In this document: in pieces, positions 27,446 to 37,800 of the stretch
How the letters are laid out: every line of letters begins with the position of its first letter
Numbering within the stretch: the stretch's first letter is position 1
DNA from: Deltaproteobacteria bacterium
GTDB taxonomy: Bacteria; Myxococcota_A; Polyangia; Polyangiales; Ga0077539
Direction of reading: 5' to 3'
DNA length: 64,000 bases
Assembly: GCA_016704445.1 (NCBI GenBank)
Contig: JADJAE010000042.1
Span: 1 to 64,000 of the forward strand
Program-made: the position numbers and the translations under genes
Notes under the pieces: generated by a model
What the model saw: only the letters and a program-made list of their open reading frames with translations
Databases searched by the model: none
What the model was told of the DNA's origin: nothing

Positions 27446-29074
27446 ATGCTCGCGCCCTCCCGACGCCATCTCGCCGCCGCGCTCGCCGCCTGCCTCGTCG
27501 CGCTCCCGTCGCTGGCCTCGGCGCAGACGCCCATCGTGCTCGACGGCCCGATCCCCGACGGGACGGCCCGCTACTTCGCGGTGCCCTTCACGGTGCCGGA
27601 GGGCATCCGCGAGATCGAGGTCCGCCACGATGACCAGTCGGAGATGAACATCCTCGACTGGGGCCTCGCCGACCCGACGCGCTTCCGCGGATGGGGCGGC
27701 GGCAACACCGAGGCCGCCGTCGTCTCCGTCGAGGCGGCCTCCCGGAGCTACGTCCCCGGCGCCATCCCCGCGGGTACGTGGTCGCTCCTCATCGGCCAGG
27801 CGAAGGTGATCGAGCGGCCCGCGCGCTACCACGTCGAGATCTTCCTCCGCCCGACCCCCACGCTCTCTCCGCAGCCCGAGCGGCGCCCCTACGCCCACGC
27901 GCCCGCGCTCTCCACCGGCCCCCGCTGGTACGCGGGCGACTTCCACGTGCACTCCAGGGAGAGCGGCGACGCGAGCCCGACGCTCGACGAGGTGGCCACC
28001 TTCGCCCGCAGCCGCGGCCTCGATTTCGTCGAGCTCAGCGAGCACAACACCGTCTCCGAGCTCGACCTCGTCGGCGCGGCGCAGGCCCGCCACCCGGCGC
28101 TGCTCTTCGTGCCCGGCATCGAGGTCACCACCTACTCGGGCCACGCCAACGCGATCGGCGCCACGCGCTGGGTCGACTTCCGCGTCGGGTCCGCCGACCC
28201 GATGGTCACCGTCGACGCCATCACCGCCGCGGCGGCCTCGCAGGGCGCGATCTTCTCCATCAACCACCCGGTGCTCAACCTCGGCGACGCGTGCATCGGC
28301 TGCTCGTGGTCGCTCCGCGAGCCCGCCGGGAGCGTCGGCGCCGTGGAGCTTCAGAACGGCCAGTACTCGGTCACCGGCGCCCTCTTCTACGCGCGCTCGG
28401 TGCGCTTCTGGGAGGCCTACCTCGCCCGCGGCGAGCACGTCGCCCCGATCGGCGGCAGCGACGACCACCGCGCAGGAGAGGACCGCGGCTCCCTCGCCAG
28501 CCCCATCGGGGGCCCGACCACCATGGTCTACGCGACGGAGCTCAGCGTCCCGGCGATCCTCGCGGGGGTGCGGGCGGGGCGCACGGTGGTGAAGCTCCAG
28601 GGCCCCGACGACCCGATGGTGGAGCTGCGCGCAGGCGACGCCGCGATGATCGGCGACACGGTGCGCGCCCGGCGGGTGACGCTGCGGGCGACGGTGACCC
28701 ACGGCATGGGCGCGACGCTCTCCTTCGTGCGCAACGGCGAGGCCACCGACCCGGTGACGGTGGGCGCCGATCCGTTCACCGCGATGCTGGAGGTGGACGC
28801 GCCGCCCGGCGCCGCCGACGACCGCTGGCGCTGCGAGCTCGCGGTCAACGACCGACCGCGCGTCGTCACCGGGCATGTCTGGATCGCCGCGACCGGAGTG
28901 GCCCCCAGCCCGGACGCAGGCGTGGCCGTCAACCCGACCACGACGAGCGACGGCTGCGGCTGCCGTAGCGCTCCCTCACCGGGAGGAGCGGGCCTCGGGG
29001 CACTGCTCACCGCGATGGCGGCGGCGCTCACCCGACGGCGTGGCGTCCGGCGAAACAGCCCGCCGACCCGATAG
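27446..29074 (+). CDS. Secreted PHP-domain metal-dependent phosphoesterase with MYXO-CTERM-like tail
   Basis: The ATG at 27446 gives 542 residues with a signal peptide (MLAPSRRHLAAALAACLVAL through ASAQ). An N-terminal beta domain is followed by a PHP domain with all expected metal-ligand motifs: DFHVHSRESGD, ELSEHNTVSE, PGIEVTTYSGHAN, INHPVLN and GGSDDHRAGED. A C-terminal beta domain follows. The end DGCGCRSAPSPGGAGLGALL, then a hydrophobic helix and TRRRGVRR, matches the MYXO-CTERM layout (Cys motif, helix, basic tail) that is processed for surface anchoring in Myxococcota. The substrate is unknown; PHP enzymes hydrolyse phosphoesters. Confidence 0.85.
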   Translation: MLAPSRRHLAAALAACLVALPSLASAQTPIVLDGPIPDGTARYFAVPFTVPEGIREIEVRHDDQSEMNILDWGLADPTRFRGWGGGNTEAAVVSVEAASRSYVPGAIPAGTWSLLIGQAKVIERPARYHVEIFLRPTPTLSPQPERRPYAHAPALSTGPRWYAGDFHVHSRESGDASPTLDEVATFARSRGLDFVELSEHNTVSELDLVGAAQARHPALLFVPGIEVTTYSGHANAIGATRWVDFRVGSADPMVTVDAITAAAASQGAIFSINHPVLNLGDACIGCSWSLREPAGSVGAVELQNGQYSVTGALFYARSVRFWEAYLARGEHVAPIGGSDDHRAGEDRGSLASPIGGPTTMVYATELSVPAILAGVRAGRTVVKLQGPDDPMVELRAGDAAMIGDTVRARRVTLRATVTHGMGATLSFVRNGEATDPVTVGADPFTAMLEVDAPPGAADDRWRCELAVNDRPRVVTGHVWIAATGVAPSPDAGVAVNPTTTSDGCGCRSAPSPGGAGLGALLTAMAAALTRRRGVRRNSPPTR

Positions 29075-29117
29075 GGCATCGACGCGGCGCACGAAAGCGG
29101 CATCTATTCGGTCCGTC

Positions 29118-30179
29118 ATGGAGCCCTCGACCGCACCCCTCGTCTCCCCCGTCGCGCGCCCCGCGCACTTCGACGACCGCGCCCGCTGGAACGGCTTCGT
29201 CGAGCGCCACCCCCACGCCTCGGTCTATCACCGCTGGGAGTGGGGCGAGCTCTTCCGCGACGTCTACGGCACCCGCTGGCGGCCGCTCGTCGCCATGCGC
29301 GGCGCGCGCGTCTGCGGCGTGCTCCCGCTGGTGCGCCTCTCGTCGGTCCCCTTCGGGACGCAGCTCGTCTCGCTCCCCTACTTCGGCCACGGCGGCGCCA
29401 TCGCCGACGACGACGAGACCTACCGCGCCCTCTTCGCCGCGGCGCGCGAGCTCCTCCCCGTCGAGGGAGCCGCGCGCGTCGAGCTGCGCCACGCCCACGA
29501 GGTTCCGTCCGATGGCCTGGTGGCGAGGGGCGACAAGGTGCTGATGCAGCTCTCGCTCCCCGACGACCCCGAGGCGCTGCTCAAGGCGCTCGGGCCCAAG
29601 AACCGGGCGGACATCCGACGCCCCGAGAAGGAGGGGCTGACCGCGCACCTCGGCGGCGAGGAGCTGATCCCCGAGTACCACTCGGTGTATTCGTCGGTGA
29701 TGCGCGACCTGGGCAGCCCCGGGCACAGCGCGCGGCTCTTCCGCGAGGCGCTACGACGGATGCCCGACCGCTGCTGGGTGGCGGTGGTGCGCTACCAGGG
29801 GCGTCCGGTGGGCGGCGGCTTCCTCGCGGGCATGGGCGACACGCTGGAGATCCCCTGCGCGGGCTCGCTTCACGAGTTCACCCGCCTCCGCGGCAACATG
29901 CTCCTCTACTGGACCATCCTGTCCGAGGCGATTCGCCGCGGGTACAAGACCTTCTCCTTCGGGCGCTCGTCGCTCGACTCGGGCACCTACTCCTTCAAGA
30001 AGAACTGGGGCGCCGTCCCCTCCGCCCTGACCTACCACTACCTCCTCGCGCAGGGTCAGTCGCTCCCCGAGCTCAAGCCCGACAACCCGAAGTTCGCCCG
30101 GGTCATCGCCGCCTGGCAGCGCCTCCCGGTGCCCGTGGCCACCGTCGTGGGGCCGCGCGTGGTGCGATGGATCCCGTGA
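29118..30179 (+). CDS. FemAB-family acyltransferase of XrtA-associated EPS clusters
   Basis: The ATG at 29118 gives 353 residues. The fold is the GNAT/FemAB type. Typical segments are HPHASVYHRWEWGELFRDVY at the N terminus, LLKALGPKNRADIRRPEKEG in the middle, and FGRSSLDSGTYSFKKNWGAV near the end, the signature of FemAB proteins from PEP-CTERM/XrtA exopolysaccharide loci. They are thought to transfer an amino acid or acyl group onto a sugar or peptide. It is the first of five rightward genes with gaps of at most 47 bp, all related to polysaccharide work. Confidence 0.85.
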   Translation: MEPSTAPLVSPVARPAHFDDRARWNGFVERHPHASVYHRWEWGELFRDVYGTRWRPLVAMRGARVCGVLPLVRLSSVPFGTQLVSLPYFGHGGAIADDDETYRALFAAARELLPVEGAARVELRHAHEVPSDGLVARGDKVLMQLSLPDDPEALLKALGPKNRADIRRPEKEGLTAHLGGEELIPEYHSVYSSVMRDLGSPGHSARLFREALRRMPDRCWVAVVRYQGRPVGGGFLAGMGDTLEIPCAGSLHEFTRLRGNMLLYWTILSEAIRRGYKTFSFGRSSLDSGTYSFKKNWGAVPSALTYHYLLAQGQSLPELKPDNPKFARVIAAWQRLPVPVATVVGPRVVRWIP

Positions 30180-30226
30180 GGGCGGTTCGCACGCTCGCGG
30201 GGCTGTACTAGTCTTTGTCCCCCGCC

Positions 30227-31108
30227 ATGACCATCAACGCGCTCACCGTAGACGTCGAGGAGTACTTCCAGGTCGAGGCTCTCGCCCGCCTCGTCGACCG
30301 TGACGAGTGGGACCGACTGGAGTCCCGCGTCGTGTGGGAGACCTCGCGCCTCCTCGACCTGTTCGCGAGGGAAGGCATCCACGCGACCTTCTTCACCCTG
30401 GGGTGGGTCGCTCGTCGCCACCCCGCGCTCATCCGCCGCATCGTCTCCGAGGGCCACGAGCTGGCCTGCCACGGCGACGGCCACCGGATGATCACCCAGA
30501 TGTCCCCGGCGGAGTTTCGCGAGGACATCCGCGCCGCCAAGGCGACCCTCGAAGACATCGGCGGGGTGCGCGTCGACGGCTACCGCGCGCCGACCTTCTC
30601 CGTGGTCGAGGGCACCCGCTGGGCGCTCGACGTGCTGCGCGAGGAGGGCTTCACCTACGACGCCAGCATCTTCCCCATCCGTCACGACCGCTACGGCATC
30701 CCCTCGGCGCCGCGTGCCCCGCACCGCATCGCCACGGGCCAGGGGGCCGGGTTGGTGGAGTTCCCGAGCAGCACCATCCGGGTCGCCGGTCGCAACCTGC
30801 CGGTCGGCGGCGGCGGCTACCTCCGGCTGCTCCCGATGGCCTACACCCGCTGGGCGCTCGACCGCATCGCGGCCGAGGGATCGCCCTTCATGGTGTACCT
30901 GCACCCCTGGGAGATCGACGCGCAGCAGCCGCGCTTCCCCCTCGGGCGCCTCGCCACGCTGCGCAGCTACCACAACATCGACGACATCATCCCCAGGCTC
31001 ACCCGGCTCATCCGGGCCTACCCCTTCGGGCCCGCGCGCACGGTGCTCCAGTCCCTCGGCCTGCTCCCTCGGGCTGAGGCCTCCCCCACCGTCCCGGTCA
31101 CGGCGTAG
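30227..31108 (+). CDS. Polysaccharide deacetylase (XrtA-associated, DUF3473 type)
   Basis: The ATG at 30227 gives 293 residues. The NodB-homology motifs are present: the first metal/catalytic Asp region ALTVDVEEYFQ, ATFFTLGWVARRHPALIRRI, HELACHGDGHRMI (metal-binding His pair), GYRAPTFSVVEGTRWALDVL, and the final YLHPWEIDAQQPRF motif. The DUF3473 C-terminal extension identifies the subgroup in exosortase-linked exopolysaccharide clusters. The enzyme would remove acetyl groups from the secreted polymer or its lipid-linked precursor. Confidence 0.92.
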   Translation: MTINALTVDVEEYFQVEALARLVDRDEWDRLESRVVWETSRLLDLFAREGIHATFFTLGWVARRHPALIRRIVSEGHELACHGDGHRMITQMSPAEFREDIRAAKATLEDIGGVRVDGYRAPTFSVVEGTRWALDVLREEGFTYDASIFPIRHDRYGIPSAPRAPHRIATGQGAGLVEFPSSTIRVAGRNLPVGGGGYLRLLPMAYTRWALDRIAAEGSPFMVYLHPWEIDAQQPRFPLGRLATLRSYHNIDDIIPRLTRLIRAYPFGPARTVLQSLGLLPRAEASPTVPVTA

Positions 31109-31117
31109 CGTCCTCCC

Positions 31118-32314
31118 ATGGCCGAGCCTTCGTTCATCGTCTTCGGCGACGACTGGGGCGCGCACCCCTCCAGCGTGCAGCACGTCTTCAAGCGCCTCGC
31201 CCGCACCCACCGCACGCTCTGGGTCAACACCCTCGGCCTGCGCCCGCCGCGCCTCGACCGCCGCGACGCCGCCCGCGTCGTCCGCAAGGTGCGCTCGATG
31301 CTCTCCCCCCGCGCCGGCGCCCCCGAGGCCGGTCCTTCCCCCGACACGGGCCTCGACCTCCACGTCGTCGCGCCCCCGATGCTCCCGTGGATGCGCCCCG
31401 CGCCGCTGCGCCTCGTCAACCGGGAGAGCGTGCGCCTGCTCGTGGGCCGCGAGGCCTCGCGCCTCGGGATGCGCGACCCGATCGTGGTCACCACCGTCCC
31501 CAACGGCGTCGACGGCCGCGGCCTCGCGGGCTCCCGCTGCCTCGTCTACTACTGCGTCGACGACTTCACCAACTGGCCCGGCGTCGACCGCGTCGCGGCC
31601 TCCGACCTCGAGCGCGAGCTGCTCTCCGTCTGCGACGCCGTGCTCGCCACCAGCCAGAACCTCGCGGACACCCGCCGACCCCTCCGCGGCGAGGCCACGC
31701 TGCTGCCCCACGGCGTCGACGTCGAGCACCTCGCCAGGGCCTGCGACCCGAGCACCCCGACGCTCCCCGGGGTGCGCCGCGGAAGGCCCGTGCTGGGCTA
31801 CCTCGGCCTCGTCGACGCCCGCCTCGACGTCGAGCTGGTGATGGGCGTGGCCCGCGCCCGGCCCGACTGGGACCTCGTCTTCGTGGGCCCCACCGACACC
31901 GCGCCCGACCCGAGGCTGCGAGGGGACAACGTGCGCTTCGTCGGGGCCGTCCCGTACGAGCGGCTGCCCGAGGCGATGGCCTCCTTCGACGTGGCGCTGC
32001 TCCCCTACGTGCGCTCCGAGCTCACCCGCTCCATCAACCCCCTCAAGCTGCGCGAGTACCTCGCCTCGGGCCGCCCCATCGTGGCCACCTCGCTCCCCGA
32101 GGTCGCCCGCTACGCCCCGGAGGTGCGCCTCGCCGACACCGCGGAGGAGACCATCGCCGCCGTCGAGGCCGCCCTCGCAGGGCCCTCCGACCGGCGCGCC
32201 GATCGGGTCGCGCTCCTCGCTGGCGAGACCTGGGACGACCGGGCCCGTACCTTCCTCGACCGCTGCCTCGCCGCCCGCGAGGCCAAAGCCCCACCGATTA
32301 CGAGACCCGTATGA
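31118..32314 (+). CDS. Glycosyltransferase, GT-B family 1/4 type
   Basis: The product has 398 residues with two Rossmann-like halves: an N-terminal acceptor domain (FIVFGDDWGAHPSSVQHVFK; CLVYYCVDDFTNWPGVD) and a C-terminal donor domain (GYLGLVDARLDVELVMGVAR, then NVRFVGAVPYERLPEAMASF, then SINPLKLREYLASGRPIVAT). The last two are the E-x7-E-like nucleotide-sugar motif region of family 4 enzymes. The VDDF segment is also seen in teichuronic-acid-type transferases. It would add a sugar to the growing repeat unit of the exopolysaccharide made by this cluster. Its stop overlaps the start of the next gene (ATGA). Confidence 0.85.
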   Translation: MAEPSFIVFGDDWGAHPSSVQHVFKRLARTHRTLWVNTLGLRPPRLDRRDAARVVRKVRSMLSPRAGAPEAGPSPDTGLDLHVVAPPMLPWMRPAPLRLVNRESVRLLVGREASRLGMRDPIVVTTVPNGVDGRGLAGSRCLVYYCVDDFTNWPGVDRVAASDLERELLSVCDAVLATSQNLADTRRPLRGEATLLPHGVDVEHLARACDPSTPTLPGVRRGRPVLGYLGLVDARLDVELVMGVARARPDWDLVFVGPTDTAPDPRLRGDNVRFVGAVPYERLPEAMASFDVALLPYVRSELTRSINPLKLREYLASGRPIVATSLPEVARYAPEVRLADTAEETIAAVEAALAGPSDRRADRVALLAGETWDDRARTFLDRCLAAREAKAPPITRPV

Positions 32315-33417
32315 GCCCACCCTGGTACTCCCGCGCGCTGGAGCGCGTCGACCGCCGCAACGCCCACCTCTGGGCCCCCGACCTGGCCGCCTCGGCGCTG
32401 CGCCGCGAGGCCCCCGTCGAGGGCTTCCCGGTGCACCTCTACGTCTGCGTGACGGACCACTTCGAGCCGCGCTGGCGCAAGCCGTCGCTCGACGAGGAGC
32501 GCCGCCGGGTGCGCCTCTGGGCCGATGGGTTTCCGGCGCTCGCCGCTCGCCACCGCGACAGCTTCGGCCGCGACCACCAGCGCACGCTCTTCTTCCCGGT
32601 GGAGGAGTACCGACCGGAGCACCTTCACGCGATCAACGAGCTCGTCGCCAAGGGGCTCGTCGACGTCGAGGTGCACCTCCACCACGACAACGACACCGCC
32701 GACAACCTGCGCACCACCCTCGTGGACTTCGCCACGCTGCTCCACGAGGAGCACGGCCTCCTGCGCAAGGACCCGGTGACGGGGAAGGTCACCTGGGCCT
32801 TCATCCACGGCAACTGGGCGCTCGACAACTCGATGCCCGACGGCCGCTACTGCGGCGTCGACGACGAGCTCTCGGTGCTGCTCGACGCGGGCTGCTACGT
32901 CGACATGACCATGCCCTGCGTGCCCTCCCCGGCGCAGGGCCGCGTGGTCAACCAGGTCTACTACGCGCGCAGCTCTCCGGGCCGCTCGCGGGGCCATGAC
33001 ACCGGGCGCGAGGTGCGCGTGGGGACGGCCGCCCGAGAGGGAGAGCTGATGCTCATCCCGGGGCCGCTCGCGCTGCACTGGAGGTCACGCGCGATGGGCC
33101 TCGTCCCCCGCGTCGAGGCGTCGATGCTCGAGCCGGAGAACCCGGTTCCCTTCGAGCAGCGGGTCGAGAGCTGGATGGAGCACGGGGTGAGCCTCCGCGG
33201 CGCGCCCAACCACCGCTTCGTGAAGCTGCACGCGCACGGCTGCAACGGCGACGCGCCGGAGTGGTTCCTCCGCGAGGGCGGGCCCTTCGACCGGCTGCTC
33301 ACCACCCTCGAGCGCGCGACCGACGACACGCGGCGCTGGGTGCTCCACTACGTCACCGCGCGCGAGCTCTACGAGACCGTGAAGTCCCTCGAAGACGGCA
33401 CCCTCTCCAACACCTGA
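32311..33417 (+). CDS. Polysaccharide deacetylase-like protein of EPS cluster
   Basis: The product has 368 residues; its ATG overlaps the stop of the glycosyltransferase gene. A NodB-like barrel is suggested by HLYVCVTDHFEPRW, then HLHHDNDTADNLRTTL and FIHGNWALDN, and by the late HAHGCNGDAPEWFL. The conserved DHFE and HxHxD segments could hold a metal, but the canonical NodB motifs are not intact, so enzymatic activity is uncertain. It is probably cytoplasmic (no signal peptide). The cluster context implies a role in modifying or regulating polysaccharide synthesis. Confidence 0.6.
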   Translation: MSPPWYSRALERVDRRNAHLWAPDLAASALRREAPVEGFPVHLYVCVTDHFEPRWRKPSLDEERRRVRLWADGFPALAARHRDSFGRDHQRTLFFPVEEYRPEHLHAINELVAKGLVDVEVHLHHDNDTADNLRTTLVDFATLLHEEHGLLRKDPVTGKVTWAFIHGNWALDNSMPDGRYCGVDDELSVLLDAGCYVDMTMPCVPSPAQGRVVNQVYYARSSPGRSRGHDTGREVRVGTAAREGELMLIPGPLALHWRSRAMGLVPRVEASMLEPENPVPFEQRVESWMEHGVSLRGAPNHRFVKLHAHGCNGDAPEWFLREGGPFDRLLTTLERATDDTRRWVLHYVTARELYETVKSLEDGTLSNT

Positions 33418-33423
33418 GACCTC

Positions 33424-34761
33424 ATGCGCACGGCAATCGGCTACGCGATCCTGCTCACCACGGTGCTCATCGCCCTCATCCGCAACCCGCGCTTCGCGGT
33501 GTTCGGGATGGTGGCCTGCGACACCATCCGGCCCGGCGACGAGTTCATCGAGTTCGGGATGGAGACCGTCCGGTTCTCCATCACCTACTACGCCGTCGCG
33601 CTCGGGCTGCTGCTCATCTTCTACAAGCGCTACCGACTCACGACCGACCGCTTCCACTGGGCGATCTTCTTCCTCTTCATGAGCGTCGTGAACTCGGTGC
33701 TGCACGCGCCCTGCTTCGGCCCCGGGCTCGTGCAGATCGACAACTATTACAAGATGCTCCTGCAGTACTACCTGATCTGCGCATTCATGAGGAATGACGC
33801 GCACCTGCGGGAGCTGTACTGGGCCATCTCGACCGCCAGCGTGGTCGTCGCGCTGCGCTTCGTCTACGGCAAGTTTCACCTCAACGAGCGCGCCTTCGAG
33901 GGAGCCACCGGCGACCGCAACGAGATGGCGATGACGATGGTGATGACCGTGCCCTTCCTGTTCATGCTGGGGCTCACGGCGAAGCGCCACTACCTGCGGC
34001 TGTTCGCGTGGTTCTGGATCATCCCGCTGGCCCTCACGGTGCTCTTCAGCCTGTCGCGCGGCGGCATGCTGGGGCTCGGCGCGGTCGGGGGCTACCTGCT
34101 CTACCGGCTGCACCACAAGCGCTGGCTGGTGGTGGTCGGGGTGATGGTCGCGCTGGTGGGCCTGGCCAACCTGCCGACGGAGGTCACCGCGCGCTTCATG
34201 ACCATCGGTCGCGCGTCGAAGACCGACGCGAGCGCCATGGGCCGCCTCAACGCCTGGGCCGCCGCGCGCAACATGGCGAAGGACCATCCCCTCTGGGGCA
34301 TGGGCAGCGGCAACTTCCTGGTGCGGTTCCGGCAGTACGCGCCGGTGCCCAACGACATCCACGTGGCGCACTCGTCGTTCTACCAGCTGCTCGGCGAGCA
34401 GGGCTTCGTGGGCCTCGGCATCTGGCTCTACCTGGTGGTGATGTGCTGGCTCGTCGCGAGCTGGTGCGAGATGCGCCTGGAGCGCATCCACAAGAACGAG
34501 TGGAACGAGCCGCGCTACATGCTCGTCGCCGTGAAGGCCTCGTGGATCGGCTACGTGCTCTGCGGCGCCTTCCTCTCCCAGGAGGACATGGACTTCTTCT
34601 ATCACCTGCTCGCGATCACCTCGCGCTACACGGTGTTCGTCGGCGAGTACGAGAAGATCTACTTCCAGGAGCGGTCAGTGCAGCTCGCGGAGCAGCGCAT
34701 GACGCTGCCTGAGCCCCTCAACGAGCGGCTGACGAACCCGCTCCTCGGACAGGCGGGCTGA
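33424..34761 (+). CDS. O-antigen-ligase-like membrane protein (XrtA-associated)
   Basis: The product has 445 residues with about eleven membrane helices. The Wzy_C/O-antigen-ligase core is visible at LFSLSRGGMLGLGAVGGYLL and in the following periplasmic loop with NMAKDHPLWGMGSGNFLVRF and DIHVAHSSFYQLLGEQGFVG. The pattern fits the putative O-glycosylation ligases found beside exosortase loci. These proteins join lipid-linked glycans to an acceptor or polymerise repeat units at the outer face of the inner membrane. It is the last gene of the five-gene cluster and is followed by a hairpin. Confidence 0.85.
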   Translation: MRTAIGYAILLTTVLIALIRNPRFAVFGMVACDTIRPGDEFIEFGMETVRFSITYYAVALGLLLIFYKRYRLTTDRFHWAIFFLFMSVVNSVLHAPCFGPGLVQIDNYYKMLLQYYLICAFMRNDAHLRELYWAISTASVVVALRFVYGKFHLNERAFEGATGDRNEMAMTMVMTVPFLFMLGLTAKRHYLRLFAWFWIIPLALTVLFSLSRGGMLGLGAVGGYLLYRLHHKRWLVVVGVMVALVGLANLPTEVTARFMTIGRASKTDASAMGRLNAWAAARNMAKDHPLWGMGSGNFLVRFRQYAPVPNDIHVAHSSFYQLLGEQGFVGLGIWLYLVVMCWLVASWCEMRLERIHKNEWNEPRYMLVAVKASWIGYVLCGAFLSQEDMDFFYHLLAITSRYTVFVGEYEKIYFQERSVQLAEQRMTLPEPLNERLTNPLLGQAG

Positions 34762-34780
34762 AGGGGTCTCTGGGAGGAGG

Positions 34781-34813
34781 AAGGCCCCACCCGCGGTAGC
34801 GAGCGGGGCCCTT
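34781..34813. terminator. GC-rich hairpin between convergent genes
   Basis: AAGGCCCC pairs with GGGGCCCTT (one bulged C), with an inner CGC/GCG pair and a GGTA loop. It lies between the stop of the ligase gene and the stop of the Cys-rich lipoprotein gene. Symmetry suits a bidirectional terminator, although no clear T tract follows. Confidence 0.5.
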
Positions 34814-34836
34814 CGGAGGGAGTGCGGGGGGGAAGC

Positions 34837-37800
34837 CTACGGGCGGCTGTAGCGGAGGGTGTACGCGCCGCCGCTGCCCGCCGTGAAGGCGTCGACGAAG
34901 AGCGCGTGCAGCCGGGCGGTCTGCGCGTAGGTCGAGCTGAGGTCGGACTGGAGCCCGCAGGTGCCGCCGCCGTTGTCATTGCAGGCGCGGACGCCGTTGC
35001 CGTGCATCACGTTGAGCACGGTGTCGAAGGCCGCGGAGCCGCAGGTCTGCGCCGTGACGGTCGAGGTCGCCGCGCCGGGGCAGGTGCGCCACCAGTAGGC
35101 GTTCTCGAGGCCCGCGCCGCCGCAGGTGCCCGAGGTGACCGTCCCAGAGGCGGGGCTGGTGGCGAGGACGCCCGCCGTCGAGCCCACGCCCTGGGCGAGC
35201 GCCGCGAGCGTTCCGGCCCCGGCGGGGACGTGCTCGAGGTGCACCGTGGCGGTGCCGGTGCGGGTGGCATAGCCGCTCAGCACCAGGTACCAGGTGCCCG
35301 GCTCGAGCACGGTGACGACCATGGAGTTGAGCCCCTGGCCGGTGCAGAAGCCGCCCGCGTCGTCGTTGCAGACCGTGTCGCCCGCCGTGCGGCTCGCGGA
35401 CACCGGGACGCCCGAGGCGTCGGTGAAGTACAGCACCGTGTCGTAGGCGCTGCCGAAGGTGTCGACGTAGACCAGCTCGCGCTGCGAGAGCGTGAACTGA
35501 TAGAACAGGTCGGCGCCGGTGTTCACGCCCGCCGAGAGGCAGGGGACCGTCGACTGGTTGGTCGCGCTGCGGGTGTCCGCGGTGAACTCCACCGTGGGCT
35601 GCGCGAGGCTGAGCACCGTCGCCCCGGCGCGCGTGTCGTTGGGCGGCGGGGCCGCGACGCAGGCGCCCGCGGTGCAGGTCTGGCCGGCGGCGCAGCGGGT
35701 GCCGCACGCGCCGCAGTTGGCGGTGGAGGTCCGCAGGTCGTGGCAGCCGCCGCTGCAGAAGGTCGTGCCCGCCGGGCAGGCGGTCACGCAGGCGCCCGCG
35801 GAGCAGGCCTGGCCGACCGCGCAGGAGCGGCCGCAGGCGCCGCAGTTGCGCGAGTCGGTGCGCAGGTCGAGCTCGCAGCCGTTGCTGGCCACGCGGTCGC
35901 AGTTGCCGAAGCCCGCGGAGCAGGCGCCGACGGCGCAGGCGCCCCCGGTGCAGGCCGCGGTGGCGTTGGCGAGGTTGCAGCGGTTGCCGCACGCGCCGCA
36001 GTTGGTGACCGTGTTGAGCGCGCTCTCGCAGCCGTTGGAGGCCGCGCGGTCGCAGTTGCCGAAGCCCGCGGAGCAGGCGCCGATCTCGCACGCGCCGTTG
36101 CCGCAGGCGGCCGAGGCGTTGGCGAAGGCGCAGCGGTTGCCGCAGGCGCCGCAGTTGGTGGTGGAGGCGAGCAGGCCCGTCTCGCAGCCGTTGGCGAGGC
36201 TGGCGTCGCAGTTGGCGAAGCCGCGGTTGCAGGCGAGGGCGCACGCGCTGGAGGTGCACGACGAGAGCCCGTTGGCGGGCGTCGCCGGGCAGCGGACGTT
36301 GCAGCCGCCGCAGTTGTTGATGTCCGACTCCGGGTTGACGCAGGTGGCGCCGCAGATGATCGCCGGGGTCGAGCACACGCTGGTGCAGACGCCGCCGACG
36401 CAGGCCGCGTTGCTGGCGCAGGTGACGCCGCAGCCGCCGCAGTGGGCGCGGTTGTTGGTGGTGTTGGTCTCGCAGCCGTTGGCGAGGTTGGCGTCGCAGT
36501 TGGCGAAGCCGCGGTTGCAGCTCCCGATGGCGCAGGCGTTGCCCACGCAGGCGGGCGTCGCGTTGGCGAAGGAGCAGCGGTTGCCGCAGGCGCCGCAGTG
36601 GGTGACCGAGGTGGCGAGGGTGACCTCGCAGCCGTTGATGTTGGCCCCGTCGCAGCTACCGAAGCCGGCGAGGCAGGAGATGCCGCAGCCCGAGCCCACG
36701 CAGACCGGGGCGGAGTTGGCGGGCGTCGGGCAGACGGTGCCGCAGGCGCCGCAGCTGGTGGCGGTGTTGGTGGTGTTCACCTCGCAGCCGTTGGCGGGGT
36801 TGGCGTCGCAGTCGGCGGTGCCCGCGGGGCAGACCGTTCCGCAGACGCCGGCGGTGCAGCGGGCCATGGCGCCGCCGCCCGCGACGCACGCTCGGCCGCA
36901 TGCGCCGCAGTTGGCGGTGTCGTTGGAGAGGGCGGTCTCGCAGCCGTTGGCCGCCATGCCGTCGCAGTTGGCGAAGCCCGCGGAGCAGGTGCCGACCGCG
37001 CAGGCGCCCGCGGTGCAGACGCCGGTGCCGTTGGCGACGCTGCAGCGGGTGCCGCAGCCGCCGCAGTTGGCGACGTCGCTCGCGGGGTTCACGCAGGCGC
37101 CGGTGCAGCAGGTCGAGCCCGTGCCGCAGGCGGTGCCGCAGGCGCCGCAGTTGGCGCCGTCGTTGTTGGTGTTGACGCAGGACGAGCCGCAGCAGGTCGA
37201 GCCGGCGCCGCAGGCGCGGGTGGGCGAGCAGCCGGGGACGCACATGTTGGTGCGGCAGATGGTGCCGATGGCGCAGTCGCCGTCGGCGGTGCAGCCCACG
37301 CAGGCGTGCGCGGCGGTGTCACAGACCGATCCGCCCGCGCAGTCGCCGGCGTTGCGGCAGCCCGGGGCGCAGCGGTTGGACGCGCAGTAGTTGCCCACCG
37401 GGCAGACGTCCTCCGCGGTGGTGCAGGGCACGCAGCGGTTGGTGGCGAGGTCGCAGACCGGGCCGCCCATGGCGGTCGCGCAGTCCGACGAGGCGCGGCA
37501 CTCGACCATCGGACCGGCGTCCGTGGGAGAGCCGGTGTCGTCCGGGGCGCCCGTGTCGGTCGGGGCGCCCGTGTCGTCGGGGCTGCCCGTGTCGGTGGGA
37601 GTGCCCGTGTCGGTGGGAGTCCCAGCGTCGTCGGGGGTGCCGGTGTCCCCGGGGACGCCCGCGTCGTCGCCGGTGTCGTCTGGGGTGCCCGTGTCGGTGG
37701 GCTCGCCGGTGTCTTCGGGGGTGCCGGTGTCCCCGGTGACCGGCACGTCCGTGCGGCCGTCGTCGGTGGCCACCGGAACGTCCGGCCTACCCGAGTCGAC

